From the NCBI RefSeq assembly GCF_047495875.1, contig NC_092467.1:13481566-13545565 (forward strand): a DNA stretch of 64,000 nucleotides, written 5' to 3'. Source of the stretch: Pithys albifrons albifrons (Eukaryota; Chordata; Aves; Passeriformes; Thamnophilidae). Below are positions 37,001 through 50,700 of the stretch, piece by piece. The position numbers and the translations under genes were made by a program. The notes under the pieces are model-generated. The model searched no databases and had not been told where the DNA came from. It worked only from the letters and a program-made list of their open reading frames with translations. The stretch's first letter is position 1. Every line of letters starts with the position of its first letter.

Positions 37001-39939
37001 GTTTTGGATATTGCCAAGACAGTGGGGTTTGCAGAGGAACTCCTCCGTTTTCTGCTGGTTTATCAGGCACTATCTGAACATGCTGTATTAATTACCTTGC
37101 ACCTGTAATAGTTAACACAACTCTAACACGGAAAATACTTCAATATCTTTGCAAATAATTTCTTGTAACTTCATTATCTCAGTGTTTATAAGGTCATTAT
37201 TTTAAATCCATCTAGCAATACCAACCTGCTTACTAGATACAATAAATTAACCTTTGCACCAGTATTGTCTCCACATTTGCAAAATAAAAACATAAAATTA
37301 ATTCAATCAGGAGAATGAAAAATTCTAAAATTCTCAAAATTATATTTTTCATATTTATATTTCTGGGTAAAAAATAAATCTCAGCCAGTGTAGGTGATCC
37401 TTCATGTAAGGAAGTCAATGCAAATGCATATGCTGATTCTGAGCCAAAAAACATTGCTAGATTTCACAGGAAAATAATACAGGAAGGAGTTTTTTTGAAG
37501 TCTCCCTTACTGTTACTCTGGAATTAGTTACAGATTATTACTGATAGCTTTCTTCACTCCCTCATTTCTCAGTTCAGTTTTTAGTTATCAAGGTGGGGAA
37601 GTTGGATAATTACCTCCATCACATTATCTCTGAGCTTATAAAATGTTTTATGTTCATTTCTTTTGTGTGGCTGCTTCCAAATTTTGTATCTATACTCTGG
37701 ACTTAGCCAGAGTGAGAAATGCATTACATAAATTTCAAATGCATTAATAGTTTTGATTAAGAAACTTCCTGCTAGATTGTTGAGAGATTTTGGATGTGGA
37801 CTAAGGTGACAAAGGACTTTAGGGTCATTAGCAAACAGGAGACCAGCCTCACTGGGAGCTTTAAGATTTGCCACCCACCAAATGAAGGTACTTTTTCCTT
37901 CCATCACTTCCTCAAAAGTTCATGGCACTTAAGCCTCTTGAATCCTCTGCTGCTGAGACCTGGCCCAAACAATCTGTGTCCTCATGATTAGGATATATTA
38001 ACTAAAGAATTTTCATGTCATGTGAGCAATGAGGATCAGAAGAATTAATACAAGCTAAATATCTTTTTTTAATACTAATTATTTTCAAAATAAATGGCAA
38101 AGGGAGAGGACCACAGAGCATATGTCAGCAGTTCGGTATCCTCAGTGCACTACATCTGTAACTTTTTGATGATCTTGTTTCTTTTTCTCTTCATATGTAA
38201 TTGGACTTCAGAATTCTAATAGTCCTTTCTTTGAAATAAATGTACTGGTGCATTCAAATATTGGACTTTCATGATTAGGAGTGTAACTCCTGCCTCTTCT
38301 AAAATATAATGGAAATCCTATGACAGCACTAGAACTAAATTCATACTTCAAGAAAGAATTTCACATGTTGCTGTCTGGTTTTTCACAGCAACAACTCGCT
38401 GAACAAAAGGTGGCTGGTTGTTGAAAGGTCTGAGTCTTGTTAATTTTCCTCATCTATGTCACTTTTCTCCAATTCTCAGGATTTTAGTGCTAGTATTACA
38501 GAGAGACAATTCTTGAATCATGAGTTTTGAAAATATTACACATCTAAAAACCTCTGGAGTGATGAAGGGATGAGTGATGGTTCCTCTACAATGTACAGAA
38601 ATGGCTCTTCTAGTGCTAGTTCATTGTGGGAAGAGCAGGACCAAGATGATCACTGCTGGGTGCAGGGACTGCCCTCACTCAGATCCTTGATTTGCTCCTT
38701 CCCACAGCCAGGGACTTGGGAATATGAGTAGCTGTCCAAGAGGTTCAGTCCTGTTGTTAGTCAGACAAAAATCCCCTGCATTACAAATGAGGCTGACGGA
38801 CTGAGAGACCAGTGCAGATCAAGAGCCAGCATTTGGCCTTCCTGGCTGTGGCATCTCCCAGCCATGCACTCAGAGCTCCTGTTCTGTTCCCAGTACTCTC
38901 TCAGTGTGTGAACCCAAGGGAGATGCAGCACTTGGCATTGGGTTGTCCTACTGAACAAATGCTATGGCACTACCTGTGTAAAAGAAGAATAAGCAATCTG
39001 GGAAATACAATTACTGCCATATAACAAGTGATGATAAATGCTACTCTTCATGATTATTACAGTATCTAAATTTTACTCAAATATTTTCAAAAAGAAAATT
39101 TTAGTATCCCAACTTTTTGGAAGTATAATAGTCCATCTTTTTTCAGTGTGTTCAGTTATTTTTCCTGTAGCCCAGTCCACAGAAATACTCCTGGGTTTTC
39201 AGTAGCTTTTCATCAAGCTACCATAATTATCATCCTGGATTTTACTTCAGCACAGTGGAAAACAACAGTTTTTATCTCAGCTAGACGATTATGGAAACAG
39301 AATGCCAGTTCCATTATTTTTTTAGCTGTTCTTGGAAACAATGTTACAATGTTTAGGTAAACTGCTTAAATAGTTCTGAAATGTGCAGTAAAATCCAAAA
39401 CATATGTTGATTTTAACCTTACTTTAGCTTCACTTGTCTCTCTTCCTATTCTTACTGGAATTCTAAAAAGCAATGGAAATATTTGTCATAATTGCTCTTT
39501 ATATGCAGTTCATTTTATTTTTTATATGCACTAGGCACATGTAAATGAATGTCAATACTATTTTCCATTAAGAGCAGAATAGTTTTAAAAAGAAAAGCAG
39601 GTATTACAGTTATGCTTAATGCCTAAAGAGTTACAGATTTGGCAGTAAAATGGAGGACCTTTGGTTCAATACTGAGCATGCCTGACAGTAAAGCTCTGCT
39701 TTGATAAATGACTAAGCATGCTGAAATGTACATTGCTTAAAGCATCTGTGGCTGAGTAGTATTTTTAGGCAAGTATATCAAGGAAGCAAAGTAAAAGAAA
39801 TGAGGCTTTATGCTGTGATGAAGTCTGTAGGTTTTCATTCCTAATGAATTCAGGAATAACATCATTGCTCTGATTTTTCATCTTCACTTTTCTCCTATGA
39901 CTTTTGTCTGTCTTTATATGACTGAGCTACATATTCTTC
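34060..39939. other. Unique noncoding sequence, no gene seen
   Basis: AT-rich sequence without recognised gene or repeat family. Open frames reach at most 108 codons (37581-37907, minus) and show no family signature. Short TA repeats occur near 35550. The GC-richer part near 36410-36550 shows no open structure. Confidence 0.65.
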
Positions 39940-40160
39940 TGAATAAATTCTGAATGGCTACTTAGCAGGACAATAAAAGCAAGCCTGAGCATTTCATTGC
40001 ATTAAATTAAGGACAAACTAATAGGATTTGTTTTGGTGTGAATGCCATCTGTAGTAGACTTTAGTAAAACCAATCGCACAGAGGAAGTGTGAAAACTTTG
40101 ATTAAGAATTAGTCTTTTGTAGTTCAAATGGCATTAAGTTAGAACTTATTACTGGAGAAA
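39940..40160. promoter_or_regulatory. Candidate conserved noncoding block
   Basis: A repeat-free block with words such as cattaaattaagg, ctaataggatttg and gattaagaattagtc, and an isolated CpG (caatcgcaca). The texture is like that of vertebrate conserved noncoding elements, without coding potential. This is an impression only. Confidence 0.17.
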
Positions 40161-43100
40161 CTGGTTCAATCTAATTTTCAGAATGGTGATGGTTTTCCTT
40201 TCAACCAAGAAAAACCCTCACTAGATAATCAATTCATGGTAGAGTTTGAGCTTCTCTGATTGGAAGAGCAAGGCTGAAGGTTATTTTTAAAAAAAGAAAA
40301 CAGCAGAGCAAGGCTCAGTTTGTTTTTATTTAGATTTATCTGTCATGAAATGGATTTTCAAAAAAGCAGACGGCAACAATAGAAACAATGTCTAAACAGG
40401 TACAAGTAAGTAGGTGCAAGAGTTTTGATTAGCAAACATAAATCATCATTTTTTGTCAGAAAATGTCTGTTAACTAGAATAGTTAAAGTTTCTTATGTTA
40501 CAACCAATTTCTGAGAAATTCAGGCAGTCATCAGAATAAAAAGAAGTTTGAGACTTCAAATTTCCGTTTCTCTATTGGATTTCAGATCACAAGTGAAAGC
40601 ACTCCGAGTAGCAGTGTTGGTGGGAGGGGGTTCAAGCTGAACCTGGTTATGCAGTAGAGTTGCCTCCCATCCCTTCTGCTCCTTCATTACAAACCATGAT
40701 GTGGTAGCATCAATTTAAATGCTGTGGCAACAGCACAGCAATTACACAAGTGTAGTACCTGTTGTTCATAAGTGCACACACGAGAGCAGCAGCTGGAGTG
40801 TGAGGAACACACCACCAAAGCCTTCCTGGACAGCAGCCTGTGCACACCTCTCCATACTTATGTAAATTAGGTATTCATTAGTAGAATGAGGTGAGTACAA
40901 GTACCTGGCACTGATGAATGAAGATCACAATTAACAGGGATACAAACAGTGATTTTCACAGAATAGTCTTTCTGCTGTTATAAAGTGAGCAAGACTGGCT
41001 TTATATGTCCCCAGACCATCACTACCATAGCTTGTGTACAGTCTTTAATACAAAATTCTCACAACCTTTTCTCTGATGCAAGGGTTGTGATATTATCTCA
41101 AAAAGGTAGAGTGTATTCTGCTAAACATGTAAAATCATAATAGATATAATGGATAAAAGCAAAGGTTTACCTGGAAATATATCTAATGTTTGGAAAGACG
41201 AAGGCTGGAATTTGGAGAAGGGTATAAAGCATGTAGGTTGATGATTCAGTTTGAATGTTAGGAGAGATGGGTTCAAAGACACAAATGAAGCAAATCTGGC
41301 TATTAACTGTTTTGAATATTACACTTTTAATTTGAATTTTTAAATCTCTCAATTTGCATTCTGTTTAGAACAAGGGGAAGACATTTAAACATTATTTGTT
41401 TTCCCATGCAGCAGAATTCAAGTTTTCTTCTGTTATCTCTGCTTCATTTACAGGAAACAAGATCTTTGCAATTCCCTAACTGACTTTCTGTGCATACCTG
41501 GGATTTGCATTAAACTCTCACACTACTCTAATAACTGTTGATTCACCTTTTCCCTTTATCCTGTTTGAACTGCCAATGTGCTACGTGGCAGGAGAATAAC
41601 TAGAGTAATGCTTTAAAGTTGCTGTACTTTGGAGAGAGAAAGGAGCACTTGCAGAGGAAAAAGACTTGAAAAGAGGCAAATGGTGTCACTGGAAAATATG
41701 AGAAAATAAACCAGAGCAGACAGAGAGAGACTCATAAATGTCAAATCATCATGATGTCACCAGGAAAATCTTTTTTCTCTGTGACAACATATAACTTGGT
41801 GATGTCTTTCAGATGACCTAGGCCTTGACTATATGGTGAATATAACATAGCAGAAAATTACTTTGACCACAGATAATAAATTATCCAAAAGAAAAATTAC
41901 TTCCCCCAAATGTTACTAACAAGCACTCCATGAAAATATAGCACATATAGGAGATGAGTGTAAGGGATAAAAACCTGGAAGACCAAGCCATCTGCTGTCA
42001 GTCTACTGACATTTTTCTTGAGCCACACATTTTCAGTGACACTTAAGTGATGACATTATCTAGATGCTGTATTATGAATAGAAGAATCATATACTTGCTG
42101 TGTGCTGTTATGAAAGAGCAGTACAGGGCAGTTAAAGGAGCATATTTTCAAGTGCTTTTTGACTTTGGCTGAACCTTCTCTCCTTCTCTGACTGATTATT
42201 TTTCTTTTTTCAATTTCATGTTAAACATTGCAACTGATATCTGAAGCATTGCTGTAATGAAATAAAACAATGGAGAAAAATCACAGACTTTGCCTACAGT
42301 GATGCTGAGGTTCTATTCAGGCTTGATGAACTGAGAAAAACAGAAATGAGACACTGGGTCACATGGTCCAGACTGGTCTCATATTTGTAAGCAATTCGTC
42401 ACAATCCTAAGACTGGCTAGAAAAGCTACGCAAATATTGTTCTGACAAATGGTGCTTGGTGCAGGACCTTATATTCTGTTGTCAAATGCCAGTATCTATT
42501 TCTGCTCTACCTCCATCCAGCTCTAAGCAAAATTCTGCCAATGCATATGAAAGCCTATTCCTACACCAAAACAACCACTGGTTTTGCCTTATAGGTGCTT
42601 TTTAGTTCTGGCATTCTTTTGATGGATAGAAACAATCTTTTATGATTTAGATTGGATCCATGCATTGTCTTTGTGAAGAGCTAATTAATTTTCTTATTGG
42701 ATGAAGTATTCACTGAATATTCCATGCAATACTTCATCTCCTCCCTCCCACGTGCTGCTGAAGGCTGCTGGAGTGTGGGAATGTCAGTGTCACAAGGGAC
42801 TGGGCATAACTTTCCTCCCAGCAGCTGAATTGGGGTGATACCCTCTCCCCAGGGAGTAGTAAGGTGTGATAGTTCAAAAATCCCAGAGGTGAGAGGAGAT
42901 GATCTTGGTGGTGCAATTTCTTATAGCTCAGTTTAATCAAATGAGAATGCAGGGCTTTTTCACAGCTTTTGAAAGAAAACAGTAGGGTGTGAATGAGAAC
43001 TATTGAAAACGTGATTTGTTAGGCCTGAAAAGCAACAAATGAGCTGTAATATGCCAAGTGCAAACCTATGCACTTAGTAAAACCAAAAATTTCAGCAATG

Positions 43101-43554
43101 AGAAAGGAACTCTTTAGCTGAGAAGTCCAGAGGAACAGAAGGCCCTTGGAGCAATAATTAATTAGAGATTGGCTACGGGCCAACAGTAACTTGCTGCTGT
43201 GAAAAACATAGATGTATCAGCTGAACTTCTTTCAGTTGAGGTAAAGCAAATTCTTATCTAGAATACTAAACACTGATATAGTTTAACAGATCTGAAAGAT
43301 TTTTGGTACAGGCAAAGTAGAAATTTTTAAAACTGATGTAAATGAGGATCTAGGGAGTCCCTGCTGGACTGTAGGAAGAAAAGGGTCAAAACCAGTCTTC
43401 TCTGGGTTACAAATCTGCCCCTGAGGATTTCCTCAAGCAACAGCACAGTACCTTGCAAAATGGTACATTTCTATGGCTTGATCTAGGATTGTGGGACTGT
43501 GTCTTTATCTTTTCCCATGATATTAATTCTGTCAGCTGGGAGAGGAGAAAAGGC
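40161..43554. other. Unique noncoding sequence, no gene seen
   Basis: No gene or known repeat recognised. A small hairpin (ggttca agc tgaacc) lies near 40630-40644. Open frames are all under 70 codons. Confidence 0.65.
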
Positions 43555-43618
43555 ACCTTTTTTGTGGTTTTGTTTGTTTGTGGGGTTTTGTTTGTTTTTG
43601 GTTTTTTGGGTTTTTTTA
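43555..43618 (+). repeat. GT-rich low-complexity tract
   Basis: A tract made only of T and G, apart from its 5' edge, with (gttt)n-like units and G runs of two to four. Similar but shorter tracts occur near 4158, 5930, 15739, 20354 and 25218. No poly-A-tailed retrocopy is apparent beside it. Confidence 0.85.
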
Positions 43619-46600
43619 ATATTTATGTAATATCTGCCTTGTAGTGTCCACTGAAGATCCTTTTGGGGATATGTTAACAAAACAAGGGCTGGATATAGAT
43701 GACTGTCCAGTGATCAAATCAGGAGAATATCAACAGAGAGAACTCAATAAGTGCTGCTTGAAAATCTGAATTTCCAAAGCCCATAAATTAATACACATGT
43801 GAGGGGGATTATATAAATGTTATGCTATAGTAGGTGTTTGTATTGAATGGCCCTAAAAAGTCCTCTGAGTCATGTAGGCACAAGCTACTGGAATTTACAA
43901 GTTTGTATCACACATACAAACAATATTTGTTGTTTTTTGTAATGGAAAAACTAGCGTAATCCTTCCCACGAGCAGCACGTGAAACACCCTGCAACAGGCA
44001 CACTGCAGTTTTATAGCAACATTTCCACAAGCTTTTCCAAAATGGTGACTTCAAGCAGTCCCACATCCCAGATTAAATGAGGTTTTGTAATTAACTGTCA
44101 TCTTTTTAGACTATCTCTGAATAGATTGCAAACAGCCAGAAATGTTCTATTGCATGGCTGTGTTCAGTAAAGTATCTGAACTGTTGATGTTGTTAGTGCT
44201 TCAGTAGAACAAAATAGATTGTTGATTTGCTAAGCTATCAAAATCCATGGATTATGCACTACAAAAAGGAGTATAAAGGTTTGCAAAGTATAGATCCAAA
44301 AAATGTCTATTGCTTTTAAAATCAAATACAGACTATAATGTGCAGAAAATCTTCAGTGGAACAATGTATTTCAAAGATGTTGAAAGCACAGATGTCTATA
44401 AAGTACTTGGGACAGGGATCTTTTTCCCCCCATCATTTCCTTCCATTCTTTGAACAACCAAGTTCTGAAATTTAATTTTTAGAGCAGTGGAAATGTATCA
44501 TAGATGTCAAACTGTATAGGACTTTTAATCAGATAACTTTAGCAATCCTATTACAAGTTAAGCTATGCCAGATGCTGCATTTTCTCTTTGAGTGAGAAAT
44601 AGAAAATGTCCATACGGGTTGACTGACACAACGAGAGTTTCAGAGCTAAAAAGCCCCAACAAGCCTATAGCACTATTTGAAACCTTCAAGTGTCTTGTAC
44701 TTTAACACTCCAGTTAATTATGGAAAACAGTGATATCACCAAGAATCTATTTCTTTTGTGTATATTCGCACTAGAAGCTGAAATTCCATCTGAAGATGGC
44801 GATAGTAGCAAAGAAAAACTCAGAGCTGATATCTTGTTAGTTTTTGTTGCTAGCCTGCTATTGAACCTTTTTTGGAAGATGAATGTCAGAGTTAAGGATA
44901 TTAGAGAGAATTATACATTCCCAATTTCAGGGGTGAAGAATGTTTTTCATTAGTTTGGAAGGCTTATTTAATGCCATTGTGGAGGCAGCCCACAGTAGAG
45001 ACGATAGTAGGTGGCATTTGTCCCCCCTCCCCAAGGGTGAGGTCAGCTGAATGATGGCACATTGGAGCAGTGATTGCAGATAGCAATAGGAGTTTTCTTG
45101 TTGTTTTTAAGCATTTCTGTTTTGTTTCATTCTTGGATGCCTAAGAGGATTACTCTATGTATTTGTCTCTTCAGAAGTGTTATTCATAGAGGATGTTGTT
45201 GGTGCATTTCAGTGTGTACACTGAGTACTGGGAAAGGTTGATATTGAGGATGGAGGCATTGCAAGTGCTCTCAGCAGGCTGCCCTGAGCTTTTTCATCAA
45301 ACCTAACTAAATTATTTATTGTCCCCTCCATGATTGGTTGCTTGCAGTCTGAAGACTAAAAAGTATAGTATTGGCATGCAAAAAGAAATGATGATAGTAG
45401 AGTGGTGGTTCCTAATCCCTTATTTTGAGATAAGGGGGTTTTTTCCCTGTCATGTTTGAGAGACTTGACTCTTTTTATAGAAGTGTATAGTAAAATTGCT
45501 ACAAGGTAACCTATCTCATGACTCACTGTTTCTCTTATAACAGTTTTCTTTTATAAGTACATTTTCTTCCATACAAGAAGAACCTTTCTCCCTACTGTAC
45601 AAGTTATCTCATATTTCACATAAGGAGGGTGCTGTGCCTAGGCAGTTGAAGTGCATATCTCACTTCAAGTCAGTCTGTACAAGAATCCTTCAAAGAGGAA
45701 ACCCAAATAATTGATTTTCCTTGTTTTCCATTAAAATCAATTTTACCTACCTGTCCATCATGTGATTGGTTTTATTCATTTCTTCATTTTCTGTAGTGCA
45801 AAACTGTGAGTCTTATCTATAAACCTCTGTGCTTTGGGAATTCTGGTGGTTTTTATGACTCTCACTCTCAATTTCCCTGTTTTTCAAAGAGCTTTTGTTT
45901 TATTTATGTATATGCATTCGGAGGCCTTTTTAAAGTAGCATATCATAGATAAAATTATAAACGTTTTATAGATTGATATATTAAAGTACAGTGAGTGTTT
46001 GCAAATCTAAGCTCACTGCTTATTTTCATAATTAATCTTGATTTCTCCACTGACCCTCGTTTTCTCTCAGTAATGTTACAAGAGGAGACAGCAATTTTTT
46101 CTAACTATACATTTACTGACAAGAATTGCATGTCAGAATTACTAACTACAAAGGAAATATTTATATAATTGATTGTTTAATGTTCAGTAATGCTGAATAT
46201 TGCAATGTTGTCTTGTTTGCATATATTTTTCTTTATTACCTCAATATCTTTCTATTATTGGTGTTCTTTATATATACCATCTATTTTTATATTCTCTATT
46301 TATAGTTAAATTAGAATATTCTCAATGAAGGCCAAATTATTCTGAGATTATAGTCTCTGTCAATGGTGGTGTTTTATTTCTTCTTTTGTCTTTTTCTAGA
46401 TCTTTTTGAACAGTACAATTGAAGTTACTCTCTCTAATTCTGGCATAATCAATCATGAAAGTCCAAATTACCTAAGGTCAAAAACCTTTTACCAGGAGGA
46501 CTTCCATACTAAATGTATTAAGGAACACGTTGTAACCCTTAAAAGGCAAAGTGATGAATAAGTTATCAAAGGAAGTTTTAACAAGAGTGGAAGTAATATA

Positions 46601-46959
46601 TATCCCAGAGGAAGCTATTATGAGCCCATTAATATCACAAGCCAAAGTTTTACTTACCGAATATAATCTAAATTGCATTGAACTCACCAACCATCAAGGG
46701 AAATACTCAGTTGCTGTGGTCTTGTGACTGATTCATTCCTTTGATTTCTTCAAACATCTTTCTTCCTCTCCTCTTTGTTTACATGAACTGTTCAAATTCA
46801 ATTACAGAAGCCACAGTGATTTGGAAAGTCATTGTTCATAACAAGGTGATGTTCCTTGATGCCTGTGAATAATAGACAAAATTTCCATGGTGATCCAAAC
46901 ATGATGCCTCCAAATCTTAGGGTACTGGTACTTAAGCCATACAGTGCTCTGTGTTCTTT
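43619..46959. other. Unique noncoding sequence, no gene seen
   Basis: No gene or repeat family recognised. The plus-strand frame at 44690-44953 (87 codons) has an acidic patch preceded by an acceptor-like tag, but no known family and no convincing splice signals. The stretch near 46130-46330 is extremely AT-rich. Confidence 0.6.
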
Positions 46960-47700
46960 TAGACCCTCTGAGCATGTTAGGCTTTGGATTCATCTGCATA
47001 ACAGGCTGGGAGCAGCACGGCCAGCACACGCTGAAGCAACTGCTGCTTGGCTTTGCTGGAGCTGGTACTCCTCGAGGTGAAGGTGTGCTTGGGCGGTCTG
47101 GGAAAAGAGGGATGAAGGACATCACCCGTGTATGAACAGGAGAGGTGGTGAAGAGGGGGATTTCTCTTCTGTGCGAACACAAAGAAATCCATAAATCCTT
47201 AGTACGAAAGTGCTGTGTGTCCTCAGGTGAGTGTGTGGCATGGAGAAGAGGAAGCCTGGTTGGGGTGTGCAGGGACTGATGCAGCTGTGTGTGTCTGTGC
47301 CCATTGATAGGCACATCTATACCCTCATGAGGGAGCACTTACTCCATGCATGCTTTGGGATGAGGCCAGCCCCAGGCTGAAGATGCTGCTGGTGCTGGTG
47401 GCACCTCTTTCCTGGCTATGATGGCCATGGGCAAGAGCACTATTCTCTGCACAGGCTTCCAGCTCAAGAACCTGCAAGTGCAGCATCCCCAAAGCCTCTT
47501 GTAGGGCAATGGTGGTCTTAAGCTGCTTTGCAATTAGGCCTGCCAGGTTGAGTGTGGCTGAGGGTGGTCATGTTGGGTGGCACAGCTTGCCTCAGCCCTC
47601 ATCCCACCTGTGCTGCACCAGCTGACACTCACCTGTTTCCTCAGCCTCTCACCTTAGCACAGCCCCATTTTGGGGCTTGCCCAGCCCTGCTCCAGCAGTC
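46960..47700. other. GC-rich patch, unidentified
   Basis: GC content is clearly above the flanks, with a few CpGs near 47020-47125 and 47160-47215. The patch contains the second-longest open frame of the window (46829-47338, minus, 169 codons), which is proline-, serine- and histidine-rich and matches no family I know. A short GT repeat lies near 47286-47297. It may be an old unrecognised repeat or part of a noncoding transcript. Confidence 0.35.
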
Positions 47701-50700
47701 TTATGGCACATGGCTTTTTTTCCTCACCGTTTTTGGTAGAGAGCTTAGTTTATCCTCGGGACTTAAATGTGTCCCCAGAATAGAGATTGTGCTGCAGTTA
47801 ATTAGTAACAGCATGGATTTAACCTGGAAATAGCCAACTGTTTCTTCTCACAAAACCACAAAAAGACATGTTGTTTAAAAACATGATTTTGCTTTTTTTT
47901 TTCCTTCTGTTAGGGATAATGAGACATAGTGCTGGCATATTTAGGAAAGATATCTACATCACATAAAAAGAAGTTTCTTGGTCTGCAAAGTCAGTGGAAC
48001 ATGGGCAGAACTTCATGTTTCCACTTTTCTTCTCCACCTTAAGTAGTTAAGTGTACTGGCACTTTGCATAGACTTGCTTCTAAACCAGGTCTCTTGTAGC
48101 ATTCCTGCACAGGATTTTTTTTTTAAAGAATATTAACTTCAGCATGTTAAAATTCCTCATGGCACATGAATGTGTTCATTCACCTATTTCTTATTTATAT
48201 ATTGCTTGTTTGTGTGCACTTACCATTGCTGAGCAGTGAGCAAGTATTGTGAAGTACATCAGCTACTGAAATCAGCCAGTTCTGGCCTCCCTGCTGCTGG
48301 AGCTGAGTCAGAGAAGGGACTGATTGAAGAAATGTCAGAGTTCAGCAGTCCCCAGCTAATCACTAAAAGATATCCTTCACTCACAGGTTGTCATTAAAAA
48401 AAGGATGAACATGGACTAAACATGAAGCAAAAGAACTTCAACCTTCAGGATTGGCTCAGGCAAATTCCCAGCACCCAGGAGGTATCTTGTGTCATCCCTT
48501 AGTAGGGAAAGAAGTTTCTACCACTTCTCCTCAATAAGGAAAGTTTTGCAGTTACTCTTTTCTTTTTTTTTTTTCATTATACAGAGCCAAATATAGGCCA
48601 TATATTTTACATTACTAGTTTTTAACCAATCCCATCTGAAATATTTATTAGTGTCTAAATTACATTTTGGTAGGCCATTAGCCCTGCTTTCCCTTTCCTG
48701 CTCACCAAATTAAAACATTTTCCTAAGATACATAAGAAAAAAATCAATTAAATACGATGAACTCTCAGACAATCCCATCCTCACAATGGCGAGAACAAAG
48801 CCCATGCACTGAGACAGTTTTGTAAAAATTAGCTTCAGTTGGACAAAAGCTTTTGAAGGATTCTGCTTCTTTATTTATTCTTTGTTATGCCTTTTTGGAG
48901 TGGTGCATTCACAATCGATTGTACAGTACACACCAAATAGCCAAGCACCCCTAGTAAGTACTTATTTTGTATGCCTTTCACATTTTCTGGCAGCTTCAGT
49001 TCTATGACTCATTTTATCATGAGCTTCCACTTTGATGGCCTTTAAACTATCTATCCATAGCTGTTAAAATGACTGCAAAGTTTGAAATCCTTTCTTGCCA
49101 CAACTTAATTCTATAACCCAATTAAATCAGATGGTGTGAGCTGTTTCTTGAGTATTCCTGCTTGTCTCTCTTATTGCTCTGTTGTAGCTTTCCAAATCCT
49201 AGAGTTTCATTTTCCTTTGTTACTATGGAGTGCATCTAAATCCGCATTGTTTTGACAAGCACTTAATGGTTAAAAGATTTAAAACAGAGTTTTGAATTTG
49301 TCCATGCAAAACATTAAATATATTTTTGGAATATACATCAGATTCTTATAAGCATGGTTAAATTAGATTGCCACATCTTTATAGGTCAGACATGGGCTCT
49401 GAAATGCCTGTTTATCCTTGTTGTTGCTTTCCCAGAGAGAACCCTTTGCATGTACCTGCATCTAGTTTGCGATGCCGTGTATCTGTGTAGAACAAGGAAG
49501 GGGTTTGTGTGGCACTGCGTTCTTACAGGAGAAGATGGCATAGCTCTCTCTAGTTTACATTAAACTAATGTAAACTCTAAACAGAATGACCATCTGCCTG
49601 TGCTTTAAGTACATCCTGATTCTATTTCTCCTTTGATTCCTATGTAGGAATCTGCTACTTCCCACTGTTGGAAGCAGAACAGCAGATCTGCCCACATATG
49701 GCAGTTCTGCATTCCAGTTTCAGATGTTCAACCACATGATCCCAAAGATGCAGAAAGAGCTGTAGTTGTTTCCTTTGCTATACCTATAAATGTGAGAGCA
49801 GGTTAACTTTTGCCAGTCACTTCACAGCAGGGAGCAGGATTTGTGCCTCCCTAGGATTCTGCTGCTCAGTCTCCTGTCTGCTTAGGTGACCTCCAAGCTG
49901 ATTGGTGCTTTGCAGAGTTCTTGAGTCACAAATTTCATTTATACAGTGTTTGATCTCAACAGTAGGAGAAATAACTTTGACATAATTTTGAGTATTTTTC
50001 TTACTGTGTTTTGATAACTTCAAGCAATATGTATTTCAATACTGAGTGAGATTGTGCACATTTGTGGTGGTTCTGAGAAGACATCAAGCCAAGGCTGGCA
50101 TTGAATCCTTCTTTTTTTTTCTCCAAGAAATGGGTAGTGGCATCAGATTGACTTATACCAGGTTGAAAATGGAGCTAGTTTCAGAGTCAAAGGGTAATTG
50201 TTAATAATCCCAGGTTCTCATGCATTTACTTGGAACACATGTTTCTCTTGTTCAGTCTTCAGTGCTAGGGAAAATAGTTGATTGTATTTGGGTATCATAT
50301 CAGATAGATTATAAAACTTTCAACTCTTCAGGAATTATCATATATTTCTTTGTTCAACCATCAGAAACTGGGAAGTTTTTAATTGACAATATTGGGCAGA
50401 ATCTCAGTGCTGAAGAGAGATTTGATGGGTGTTACCATTCATTAGTATTTTCTATTAGTTGAGTTTCAAATTATTTGAAGAGTATCTAATGAAATACAAT
50501 TGTGGAGGGCATAGTGTAACCTTATTCTCCTGCTGAGTTCACGACATTCAGGAGGTATTTTTATTGCTATGTTTCCAGCTTTGGATTTATATCGAGCTAT
50601 TTATAAGTTAACCCCCTTTCTGTAACAAAGCAAAACATTTCTAAAATAAAAACTGCTTTATGCTAAAAGCTTTTTTTTCTCCCTTTATAAAATCAATTAA

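Noticed and set aside
44690..44953. Exon-like frame with acidic segment after an acceptor-like tag
   Set aside because: The pyrimidine tract is poor, no good donor was found and the peptide matches nothing recognised.
46829..47338. 169-codon minus-strand open frame as a gene
   Set aside because: It lies in a GC-rich patch where stops are rarer. The proline-, serine- and histidine-rich translation resembles no family, and no splice or promoter context supports it.
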